In this document: positions 54,441-64,000 of the stretch, one piece after another
Numbering within the stretch: position 1 is the stretch's first letter
Layout of the letters: every line of letters starts with the position of its first letter
Assembly (NCBI GenBank): GCA_034190875.2
Contig: CM067350.1
Span: 19,846,207-19,910,206 of the forward strand
Direction: 5' to 3'
Source: Urechis unicinctus
Lineage: Eukaryota > Annelida > Polychaeta > Xenopneusta > Urechidae
DNA: 64,000 nucleotides
Program-made: the position numbers and the translations under genes
Notes under the pieces: model-generated
What the model was told of the DNA's origin: nothing
What the model saw: only the letters and a program-made list of their open reading frames with translations
Database searches by the model: none

Positions 54441-54985
54441 CACTCACAAACACACACAGTCACTTATTCACTCAATAATACGCACACACTCACTTACTCA
54501 CTCAACGACTCACTCATTCACTCACCCACACACACGCATACACTCACTAACACGCACACACTCACTTACTCACTATCCCGCACGAACACACTCACTCACT
54601 CACTAACACCCATGCACTCACCAACTCACACACTCGATCACTCGCTAGCACGCAAAAACTCACTTGCTCACTAACAAGCACACATCCACTAACCCATCCA
54701 TTCACTCAAACACTCACTTACATGCACAAACTCACTCACACATACACTCACTAATTCGCCAACATGCACAAACTCACTTACTCATTCACTCACTCACTCA
54801 CTAGCATGCATAAACTCACTCACTAACACGCGTGCACAAACTCACTCACTCTTCCACTAATACGCACAAAATCACTTGCTTACTTATTCACTAAAAGGCA
54901 AATAGTCACTCACGCACAAAATGGCTCTCTCATTCATCAACGTGCGTAAGCTCACTCACTAACAAGCACACACTCACCACAGGAC
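54430..54985. repeat. CACTCACT-rich simple-sequence array
   Basis: Similar in composition to the array at 47680-48125, with CACTCACT tracts broken by ACGCACAAACTCACT-type words about every 25-50 bp. It adjoins the end of the dispersed repeat and may be that element's tail. The 94-codon frame at 54390-54674 is low-complexity Thr/His/Ser and not a gene. Confidence 0.9.
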
Positions 54986-55201
54986 GGGCCGCGTACCACA
55001 GCTATAACTGAATGTCTCCAGCATTGATTGTTTGTTTAGGTTGAGGTTTTCATGAAACTGGGGTTACATAAGAAGGAGGCTAACATCACTTTATATTTAC
55101 ACAATACTGAGGTATGCAATGATTAGGTTGCCCTTATATCGAGGTTGAGATGAATTTGACTTTTAAACGCGTTCGTTAGATATAACCGTTCAAGGCTTTG
55201 A

Positions 55202-55354
55202 TCGAGATTGATAACCGCTCGTCCCGATCCTGACTTTATCGAGAAGAACGACGCTAAGGTTGCCCAGTTTATACAGGACCTCGACCGCGTGAAAAATAGA
55301 ACTTACAGCAACGGTCGCAGATATTTCTCACTCGATGACCTATATGGTGACTAA
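55202..55354 (+). CDS. Unrecognised 50-codon coding-like fragment
   Basis: A plus-strand frame between TGA (55199) and TAA (55352) encodes an even, charged, protein-like sequence: DPDFIEKNDAKVAQFIQDLD in the middle and GRRYFSLDDLYGD at the end. It uses many G/C third positions (GAC, AAG, GTC, CTC, CGC) unlike the AT-rich surroundings. There is no ATG at its start and no clear splice acceptor or donor was identified, so it may be a fragment of a decayed transposon or an internal exon. I do not recognise the family. No neighbouring frame continues it convincingly. Confidence 0.3.
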   Translation, partial: SRLITARPDPDFIEKNDAKVAQFIQDLDRVKNRTYSNGRRYFSLDDLYGD

Positions 55355-55384
55355 CTACTGGTGTGGCCCTGGACCATATGGGGC

Positions 55385-55816
55385 TGGAAGGGCTGGTTGA
55401 CACTGTAGTATGGTATGGAGGGGGGGGGGGTGGGGGTGCGAGCGGTTCTCTGGCTCATGTGAGTCCATTTTGGTAGCTGTGCTCGTACCCCCAGTCTCTA
55501 TACTACTATTCTATATTTGTTGCAGTATGGAATTGAGGGAAGGATGACCATCGATTGCTATGACAGTATTAGGATTTGGGGAAACACGTGACAGTAGAAC
55601 GATATTTCATATATGATACTGTTGTGGGATCAGGGGAAACTATTGACATAGACAAGATTATCCATAACTGTTATAGTATTGACATTGTTTGCTGTAACAG
55701 TATTCGATATGTTGAATAATAGTGACACTAGTACGATTTTCTATATTCGTGACAATATTTGGATAGTGTCACAAATATGGAAAATATGCATATGTAATAT
55801 ACATATGTATAAATAA
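55385..55816. other. Intergenic sequence with a G-run
   Basis: Contains a G-rich stretch at about 55418-55438 with several G-triplets, and otherwise unique AT-rich sequence. No gene seen. Confidence 0.5.
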
Positions 55817-57000
<1,184 letters not shown>

Positions 57001-57151
57001 CACACATACGCACACACGGCCATAGTTATATGTATACAAATACACACATATACATATATATATATATTTATATATATATATGTATATATATATAGATATC
57101 GATATATATGTAAATATATATATATACATATAGATGTATATATATTTACAT

Positions 57152-57188
<37 letters not shown>

Positions 57189-57207
57189 TATTATATATAT
57201 ATGTATA

Positions 57208-57244
<37 letters not shown>
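57001..57244. repeat. Imperfect AT/AC/GT simple-sequence region
   Basis: Starts with ACACAC words, continues as TATATA with scattered ACATAT and GATATC, and ends in a GT tract (about 57209-57244). Less regular than the tract at 55.9 kb, so probably older. Confidence 0.93.
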
Positions 57245-58164
57245 AACCTGAAGTAACCTTGTCCAGGAAGGCTACCAGCGTTGCTGTTGCGATACCGAAA
57301 TTCCCTGCATCTACTCTGCATGTTAACATGTCAAGCTTTTCATGCGCCCGCATCCTGTCTCAAATTCTTCATTCGTTTGTACCGTCACTAACTTAAACAT
57401 GCACGGACATATATCTAAATGGTATATATCGACCAGGTGAAATGTTTTTGCATTTCTTGGCGCAAATATGATGCCACTGCGTGTAACGTGATCTGTGGTG
57501 TTGAGATGCACTCAATACGCACTTGTAATAATGAAGACTCGAACTCCAGGTGTAGGGTTTATAACAAACTTGAACTTTATTCAACTGTTTTCAATTTCGA
57601 ATTTCAGATGAGAGAGATGTGTTGAGCTCGGAGGCCAGGAGAGAACTGATTTTGAAGTATAAGTTGCTTCCCTCAACGACTAACGCCATCCCAAATTGTA
57701 GCATGGGACATGCGTAGCCAGGTCTGTGAGGGCTGGGGCTATCGGGCGTTGCCTGGGCAGGAAGGTTGTGGCTCTGGAATATGGGGTATGATGAGGAGAG
57801 GGGGAAAGTGGCAGGTGACATGTAGACACTTGTGGATCTGGGAAACTGGGGCGTATAATTGATATAAGCTGTTGGGGTTACTCCATCAACTGATGACTGA
57901 GAGGGTACGTTATGATGAAGGGTAGGTTTGTTATCAATTTGGCACTCAACAACTGTTTCCGACCGACTATACGCGTCCCTTCGCTATGGCCGACTGGCTC
58001 CGATTTAACTATGACGTCACACTAGTAAGCCCAGTCATGTTCGGTTTGCTGCCTGTGTTGTAGGCAGATTTAGGGTTCGTATCAAGACGTGTGTGGAGGC
58101 GCTGAGAATAATCGTTTTTATATCATCCCTCTGGGGTCATCTAACCCATAATCTTAATTTTCGA
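57245..58164. other. Intergenic sequence, no supported gene
   Basis: Unique sequence. A minus-strand frame next to the simple repeat carries residues DAGNFGIATATLVAFLDKV (about 57250-57330), which is protein-like over some 40 codons but then runs into the microsatellite. A 76-codon minus-strand frame at 57591-57821 is Pro/Ser-rich with no motif. I would not call either a gene. Confidence 0.4.
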
Positions 58165-58445
58165 TTGAATATCTACATCTTTTTTTTTCAGATTCTACCT
58201 ACGGCATTCTCTCTTACAAAAGTGCTTATGCCGTATACGGTCACAGATCCACCCCATGTCCTATACGGCTTATGCCCCATAATATCACTGATCCAACTTC
58301 AGCCTGTACTGTTGCTAATCAACCCTAATCTGTCACATATCCGCCTCATGCCATTAACTTTAACAGATCCGCCTTATGAACTCAGCTGTGACAGATCCAC
58401 CTTCTGACCTAATCTGTCATCAATCCAACTTGTGTCCTAAATACA
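58165..58445. repeat. Degenerate minisatellite with ACAGATCCACC
   Basis: The word GTCACAGATCCACC and variants (ACAGATCCGCC, CATATCCGCC, ATCAATCCAAC) recur about every 30-45 bp between 58225 and 58430, usually followed by a TATG or CATG and a CCTAA/CTAAT segment. Copies are strongly diverged. The 104-codon plus-strand frame is due to the repeat. Confidence 0.6.
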
Positions 58446-58833
58446 TATTTATCATATGATCTTTACTATCAGGGATGTACGATATAGTCGTTGCTGTCCG
58501 TTATCGTCACAGATCTACATAACGACTGACACCGATCATATGCTATGATGTACCGTCCATTTTGCCAGGGATATTCGTTCTCAACGCCAGATGGTACCCC
58601 TTCCTTTCTCTATCACTTAATGTCAAGTTGTATCGTTGAAATATTAACTTTGCTGTGATACATGCGCTGACCTGAATCAACTTCCTGCCAGCATTATTCA
58701 TGAATAGAGTAAAACGCAAGCGGGAGTTCTGACTAATCCCAATGGAGCAGCCTGTGTAGTGTCGGCATCGTGACTTCCCCTGTACGAACAGAAACAGAAC
58801 GAGAGGACAGAAGCTGTGTGAAATTTCATCATA

Positions 58834-59136
58834 GTGACTCGTTACTACTCATTCAGGAGAGAGATGGCCTCTGGCTTTGGACGTGAGGGGCATGGAGCTG
58901 CTTCTGTTTCCAGCCACGTGACTTGCAAAACACATCCGAGGGAACTGTGCCCATCTCCACACCACAAGACACTCACGGTAACTCGTCACTACTCATTCAG
59001 GAGAGAGATGGCCTCTGGCTTTGGACGTGAGGGACATGGAGCTGCTCTACAGCAGGCCCTGTTTCCAGCCACGTGACTTGCTAAACACATCCGAGAGAAC
59101 TGGTGCCCATCTCCACACGACACGACACTCACGGCA
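58834..59136 (+). repeat. Two-copy tandem duplication of about 144 bp
   Basis: ACTACTCATTCAGGAGAGAG starts at 58845 and 58989, 144 bp apart. The copies are nearly identical through the GCTGCT at the middle. The second copy then has 11 extra bases, after which the rest (CCAGCCACGTGACTTGC, 155 bp apart) matches again through to CTCACGG. Each copy contains the palindrome CACGTG (58915 and 59070). Because 144 is a multiple of three, one plus-strand frame repeats the residues YSFRREMASGFGREGHGAA; the 11-bp insertion breaks this afterwards, which argues against coding. Confidence 0.85.
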
Positions 59137-59249
59137 CTTTTGTATGGCCCCTCTCCAAATTCACGAACAATAACATTGCGAATCCCAACATCCGGTATTC
59201 ATCAGCCGTACAGTTCACCTTTATCCTATCCTATCTCGAGTCATAATGT

Positions 59250-59420
59250 TAAGTACTCATAACGGAACATCCACATATGCTGATGTGTTTGAAAGCTCCA
59301 TGGGTTGATAAATCATCCAAGTCTATGAGCTGGGGAAAAATTAAATGGCATAACATCATTAAGAGCATTATCAAGGTGAACAAGCAATATCGAAACCGAT
59401 TACGCATTAATATGCAAAAG
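59250..59420 (+). CDS. Upstream open frame, in frame with the next candidate exon
   Basis: A plus-strand frame of about 57 codons, rich in Lys, Ile and Asn (for example KWHNIIKSIIKVNKQYRNRL), with ATGs at 59277, 59283 and 59325. It ends at TGA (59421-59423); three codons later comes TAA (59430-59432) and then the ATG of the next frame, all in one register. AAAAGTGAGG at 59417-59426 would make a good splice donor. It could be an upstream frame, a separate exon or chance. Confidence 0.25.
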
Positions 59421-59432
59421 TGAGGAAGATAA

Positions 59433-59820
59433 ATGGAAGACAGGAAAATGGCGCGCAAGGAAGGCGAACGGAGAGAGCGCCAGCGGGCGATAAACACGAT
59501 AGAGGAAGAGGCTAATTACTTGCTATTAAAGACTCAATATCACGATCATTATGATAAGGCATTTAAGCGACTGCGTGACGATTTACCTCTAGAGGCCTAT
59601 CATTTTGATCAGGCGGGCTATGTCTGGCAGCTGGCGAGGAATAGCAGCGCGATGGTAATGTCGGGCCCTAATGTCATCCCATGATACCAGGTTCAGGACA
59701 ACTATTTGCCCCTGTTTACGACCTTCTCTTCCCTGTCAACAGGTGGTGATCCAAGGCGATTTAACTTTTGATTTGGGTGACCTCAAGGCTGGGGTCACTG
59801 TCCATGGCAGACATGTTTGA
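59433..59820 (+). CDS. Candidate two-exon small gene, unrecognised
   Basis: The first segment, 59433-59654, encodes 74 residues. ATGs at 59433 and 59448 are both possible; the second has the better context (A at -3, G at +4). The start is strongly basic and charged (ARKEGERRERQRA), then a helical stretch (TIEEEANYLLLKTQYHDHYD), then KAFKRLRDDLPLEAYHFDQ. At 59655 GTAATG can act as a splice donor in phase 0. A pyrimidine-rich tract ending CAACAG at 59742 can act as acceptor. The second segment, 59743-59820, stays in frame for 25 codons (VVIQGDLTFDLGDLKAG and on) to a TGA at 59818. The implied intron is 88 bp and the product 99 residues. The helical part is loosely TPR-like, but I do not recognise the family. 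Codon usage is more balanced than in the surroundings. No promoter or polyadenylation signal was identified. Confidence 0.35.
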
Positions 59821-60859
59821 CGCTACGCTAACATAACATCTGCAATAGTTAACTGAGCGCATGCGATTCCAACCGGTTTTGACCTATGACCGGGCGATAA
59901 CAAGCAGGGCGCGTCAAACATAAACAAACATGAATGGTCATCAGGAATGGAGCTTATCGAGGAAGCTCGAAAGAAAGCCCTTCTGTGTGAGTTTCTAATG
60001 TGCTGCTAAATCAAAATCAGTTTGAGAAGATTTGCCGTAGAATGAGTGATTATCATCATTAAGGCCTGCTTATTGAGTTATGTCCTGGGTGTATATTCCC
60101 ACAGAGCTTTTCGGTGCAGTGTTCGAGGGAACTCAAGGTTCTATGTCCTAGGGTTCTGTTTGACAAGCATCAGTGCACGTTTCCACAACATCCAATTTCT
60201 GCCACGCACATGAATTGTGTCTATTTGAATGATTGATTTACTTTAAAAACATTGCTGTCGGGGAATTATTGTAGCCATACTACATCACTCAGCATCAAAA
60301 CCACAAAATCACTGAAAAATAACTCCCCATCAGTGACACCGGGTTTTCTGTTAATTTATAAATTTACTCCTTACCTTGTTACTTCATCAGGCTATAAAAA
60401 ATAGGAGATATAATGACTCGTCATAAAATTACAGACTTATTATTGATGTAAGCGTAATCCAACAACTACCGCCAAAAATCACATATTGAATACTGGAGGA
60501 AAATACTTACAAATAATTGAGGTTCTACATGAATACTTTTGTAGGTTGTTTTTGGTCTATTGGAAATGGCAAAAAGCAAATTGGGGAGTTTGTTGGTTAA
60601 TTTTCCATCGAAATCAGAGTCGCCCACAGCATGAATACAATGGTTTCATTTACATTTTACATAATGAGTTCGGTGGGCGATAATCCGTAAAACGTGCAAG
60701 CTGTAAATACTGAAGTAAACGTTGACTTAGTTTATAGTCCCATATATGTCGGTAGGACACACCCGGATTGGTCAAGCTTTTCACCTCCTCTCTCCTCTCT
60801 TCTAGCCTGCTCGGGAATGTGGAGGGTGATCGGTAGCTTTGGGGTTGTACGAACCATAG
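59821..60859. other. Intergenic sequence, no supported gene
   Basis: Unique sequence downstream of the candidate gene. An ATG at 59947 opens MELIEEARKKALL, ending at a possible donor GTGAGT (59987), but the first plausible acceptor (CCCACAG at about 60104) would create an immediate stop, so I do not model an exon. The remaining short frames have no motif. Confidence 0.4.
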
Positions 60860-61090
60860 TTGAACTTTGAAGGGAATGTTGACGGCTTCAGTTTGGACAT
60901 TTTCAGGATAAAGAAGGTAGCTCTTGAATCAAACCTCACTTTTTCGGATGTAGTCGATTTTCTCAAAGTGGTCGCTATTCACGCGATCGACAGTCAAATT
61001 TGGCGTCGCGTTCCTCTTCAGTTCTTATCGATTCACATGCATGTGCCAAAGGGTACAAATGAATTTAATGTTTATTGCATAACGTATTAG
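60860..61090 (+). CDS. Unrecognised 76-codon open frame
   Basis: A plus-strand frame containing LTFSDVVDFLKVVAIHAID and WRRVPLQFLSIHMHV. TTGGACATTTTCAG ends at 60906 and could be a splice acceptor. The residues from there on look more protein-like than the first 15, so an exon starting there is conceivable. No donor was identified, and no family is recognised. Chance is a real possibility at this length. Confidence 0.18.
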   Translation: MNFEGNVDGFSLDIFRIKKVALESNLTFSDVVDFLKVVAIHAIDSQIWRRVPLQFLSIHMHVPKGTNEFNVYCITY

Positions 61091-61202
61091 ATGTTTATGG
61101 TTCACAGGTGATAAATGGCGATTTAGTTCAGGCAATGCGCATGATACGCGGCCAAGATTTTTGATCTGGTCTCATTATATGCCAGTTGTTGCATATACCA
61201 TG

Positions 61203-61320
<118 letters not shown>

Positions 61321-61514
61321 CATTATTCACGATTAAAAATGAATGACTTCCCCTGTTTACTGTACCCCTCGCCTATTTGGATAGAGAAGCATATCCTGCC
61401 CGATATCATCTCAAATCCCGCTCTTTAACTTCATTTTACATGATTCTCAGAGCCTAAGTGAGAAGCGTATTCGTTTAAGCAAGTTGTTTTTTAGAAGCGC
61501 TATATAAGGAAAAT

Positions 61515-62475
61515 AGTGTGTGGTTACTCCAGTCCATTGAAATATGGTGGACGGTTGCTCCAGTCCGTTGAAATATTATGTAGGGCTTTTAAAACATATT
61601 GTGCGACTACTCCAGTATAATAGAATATTGTGAAAGGCTACTCCAGTCTATTATGATATGGTGGACCACTACTCCAGTCTCTTGAGGTTTTGTGAACGGC
61701 AATTCCTGTCAATAAACATATGGTGCACGTCTACTTCCGAAAATCGAATTATGGTGTGTTTTTTTTCCCTCATTATATGGTTATATGGTGAATGATTACT
61801 CCAGTCAATGGAAATATGGTGTATGGCTACTCCAGTCAATGGAAATATGATGAACGGCTACTCCAGTCCATTGTAATATGGTGTACGGCTACCCCAGTTC
61901 CTTGAAATAAGGTATATGAATATTTCCGTTCATTATACAATGGTGTATGGTTACTCCACTTTGTGGAAATCTGCTGTATGGTTACTCCAGTCCATTGAAA
62001 TATGGTGGACTGCTACTGCAGTCGCTTGATGTATGTTGGACGGCTACTTCAGTCCCCTGAAGTCTGGTGTAGGTTACTCCTGTCAATTGAAATAAGGTGT
62101 TAACTAGTCCAGTCCATTGATATTTTGTGTGGGGCATTTGCAATCCATTGACAGATCTTGCATGACTACTCCAGTCGATCAAGGTGTACGGCTACTACAG
62201 TCAATTGAAATATGGTGTACGGCTAATCCTGTCAATCGCAATAAGGTCTATGACTACTTCCGACCATCGAGCTATGGTGCATGGTTACTTCAGTCTATCG
62301 AATGATTTTGTTCGAATACTCAAGTCCAACATAATAAGGTGTACGGCTATTCCTGTCTATTTAAATATGGTGTACGGCTATTCCTGTCTATTTAAATATG
62401 GTGTTCAGCTATTGATATATATTTAAATATGGTGTATAGCTATTCCTGTCTATTGAAATATGGTGTACGGCTAAG
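61515..62475. repeat. 31-bp minisatellite, about 30 diverged copies
   Basis: The unit is readable as TACGGCTACTCCAGTC followed by CATTGAAATATGGTG. Successive CCAGTC words at 61801, 61832 and 61863 give a period of 31 bp. Divergence is moderate to high, greatest in the middle; the last four units (about 62338-62470), with TATTCCTGTCTATTTAAATA, are nearly identical and look recently duplicated. The array abuts, and may have truncated, the transposase fragment to its right. Short frames over it are by-products. Confidence 0.92.
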
Positions 62476-62960
62476 GGCTTCAAGGGCATCAAACGCAGTC
62501 AAAGCGAGATTGTCCTTTTCCAAGGGCTCTAAGAGGTGGTTTACTTCCGCAATGACATCTAACATGATATGCATGTAACAGCCGTAGGGCGGTTATTGCG
62601 TGTCCTCTCATTCTGCTGTTGGCTGTGGTCTTCTTTTACAACAGTTGATTTCATAGAAATGATTGTCAATGACTCGGTAGCTCCTCACAACAACATCCCA
62701 AGCCATCTACTGCCACCCAGGTTGAAAGGCTTTAATACCTTTTCGTTTTTTGCATCTGCCAAGCACCAAGACTCACTCAGTGTTTTTTATTGGTGTGTGA
62801 GTGGGGAGGGGGGGGGGGGTAGTAGGGGGGGGGGGTATATTGCTTGAACAGCAGCTGCAATACTTTCTTGAGATTTTTGAGTCTCCCATTGTCTCTGTTA
62901 GCATCCAAGAGGGCGAGCTCTAACCAATGTGCCAGGCAACTGGCATATTATCCAGATAAA
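62475..62960 (-). pseudogene. hAT-type transposase fragment, degraded
   Basis: Read on the minus strand from about 62960 down, residues SCLAHWLELALLDAN (first Cys codon 62938-62936) match the (C)xAHRLxLAxxD segment of hAT-superfamily transposases and related host proteins of the ZNF862 or DUF4371 type; the usual Arg after His is Trp here. Further on comes VVVRSYRVIDNHFYEI (about 62690-62645), and near the end MLDVIAEVNHLLEPLEKDN (about 62565-62510), matching the hydrophobic-D-(V/I)-x-x-x-(V/L)-x-x-L-S-x-x-x-Q-x-(D/E) segment. The order of motifs is right for this family. Frameshifts, an in-frame TAG and a G-rich insertion (62800-62836) interrupt it. It ends where the 31-bp minisatellite begins. 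It is a dead copy. Confidence 0.5.
62800..62837 (+). other. G-rich tract with G-quadruplex potential
   Basis: Two long G-runs (about 62808-62819 and 62825-62835) with GGGG and GTAGTA between them give far more than the four G-triplets a quadruplex needs. It sits inside the transposase remnant and is absent from the expected protein, so it is a later insertion or expansion. Length in such runs is often mis-sequenced. Confidence 0.8.
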
Positions 62961-64000
62961 TATATGAGCGCCTGTAAAAACCTTGATACAAGTTCACTGA
63001 AATCGTAGAATATCTCTAGTGTTCCATTGACAGTATAAATCCAATGGAAAGACCTTTGGGATGTAGTGTACTCTGTCGGCCATACTGCTTGGGAGTCAAA
63101 GCCATAGAAGATATAACATGCTGGATTGCTTCTGTAGCAGAGTCTCCTATTCGACAGAGCACGGGGTAATAACAGTAAAGACTAGAATTTGTTTACCTTC
63201 ATATTGATATTCTAATGCAATGGAAGTGAACCAGAAATGCACACCAACCATATGAAGTAATTTCCAAATACTCTGACCCTCCTCGAATATGCCCCACCAC
63301 CCCCTTTGCTGAGGTATACTAACATAGAATGTTATTAATAATTGCTCAAAGCTTCGTTTTGGGGTTTTCACCTACCCCAGCATCAGTCTGCAAACACTTA
63401 TAGCTATACAATTGCTCCGTCTAATTTTCATGGTAATGACAATTTAGTAAGCAGAGATTTGCAAAAATAAATAACGGTAAAACATTGATTATAACGATCC
63501 TTGCCCCAGACGGACGGTGATATTTTCATAAACGTTCCTGAATCATAAATTTCCGTGTGAATGAGTAATGTGTGTTTACGGGACGTGGGATTTAGAATTC
63601 AGAAAACAACATATATCAAGAGCCTGTGAACATATATATGGGACCGTGCGAAAAGCTTACCCCAGATCGATGCGTTTCTTTAAGAAATGCCATTTAATAT
63701 AGATTTCCGAGAAATCTAGAGGCGATGTCTATCATTTTGGAAAATATAAGGTCACATGGTATTTGTTGACCCTACGTTCTCTACGTGGGAACCATGCTTT
63801 TTGAGCTGTCATGTTTGAAAGAGTCCGGACTGGGTTTATACATCAGTGTATCTGATTTGAATTGTGAATTTGTGCAAGGAAAGGTTGTCTTGGAATCATC
63901 TATCTTAGGGGGCGAAAGGTTAAATAGTTTAACATCTGAAGAATTAAATAGATAACCGTATGGCGGATCCTGGTTGAATAGCTTATAAGTGTCCGTCCAT
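62961..64000. other. Mostly unassigned sequence to the window end
   Basis: From 62961 to about 63380 minus-strand frames (for example 63147-63371, 74 codons) could belong to the transposase upstream region, but no motif is clear. From 63380 to the end I see unique AT-rich sequence with no supported gene, RNA or repeat. Confidence 0.4.

Noticed and set aside
57250..57353. Minus-strand frame with DAGNFGIATATLVAFLDKV
   Set aside because: Protein-like for about 40 codons only, then it runs into a simple repeat; no start, splice site or family evidence.
59947..59986. Possible first exon MELIEEARKKALL with donor GTGAGT
   Set aside because: Joining to the nearest plausible acceptor gives an immediate stop, and no other exon was found.

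Overview
The window looks like non-coding, repeat-dominated chromosomal DNA from a metazoan, most likely a marine invertebrate. The grounds are the AT-rich base composition, a very large satellite array, abundant AC/GT, ACAT and CACT simple repeats, and decayed LTR-retrotransposon and hAT-type transposase remains. There are no bacterial-style operons and no rRNA. I cannot name the species, and I do not see a confident intact host gene.

Positions 1-41400 are one satellite array with a 37-bp monomer, roughly 1,100 copies. Two monomer types recur: type A (core CAGCGGACGATGATGTCAG, three CpGs) and type B (core CAGCTGACTGAGATGTCAA, no CpG). Blocks of variant monomers recur at larger spacings (about 219, 952, 1312, 1338, 2839-2911, 3448 and 3.8 kb), so the array has nested higher-order structure. 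Two segments (about 14.9-21.3 kb and 30.6-32.2 kb) differ sharply: they are full of 1-3 bp indels and almost lack the variant monomers, which suggests poorly polished or mis-assembled sequence. The array runs into a 100-N gap at 41401-41500, so its right edge and length are unknown.

Positions 41501-64000 are ordinary intergenic-type DNA with many decayed elements. A dispersed repeat occurs at about 44.28-46.35 kb and again at 53.59-54.44 kb. Simple and degenerate tandem arrays lie at 46.8-48.8, 54.4-55.0, 55.8-56.0, 57.0-57.2, 58.2-58.4, 61.2-61.3 and 61.5-62.5 kb. On the minus strand between about 50.87 and 49.03 kb is a broken LTR retrotransposon. It shows a Gag start, two tandem zinc knuckles, an aspartic protease with a DTGA active site, and the zinc-binding part of an integrase; the reverse transcriptase interval is missing. 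Two minus-strand fragments (52.2-52.5 and 62.5-62.96 kb) resemble hAT-superfamily transposases.

The best candidates for non-transposon coding sequence are a reading frame at 59433-59654 that can be spliced through an 88-bp intron to 59743-59820, and a short frame at 55202-55354. Neither is recognised and both are tentative. I found no new multi-gene system here; the most distinctive object is the satellite with its higher-order structure.
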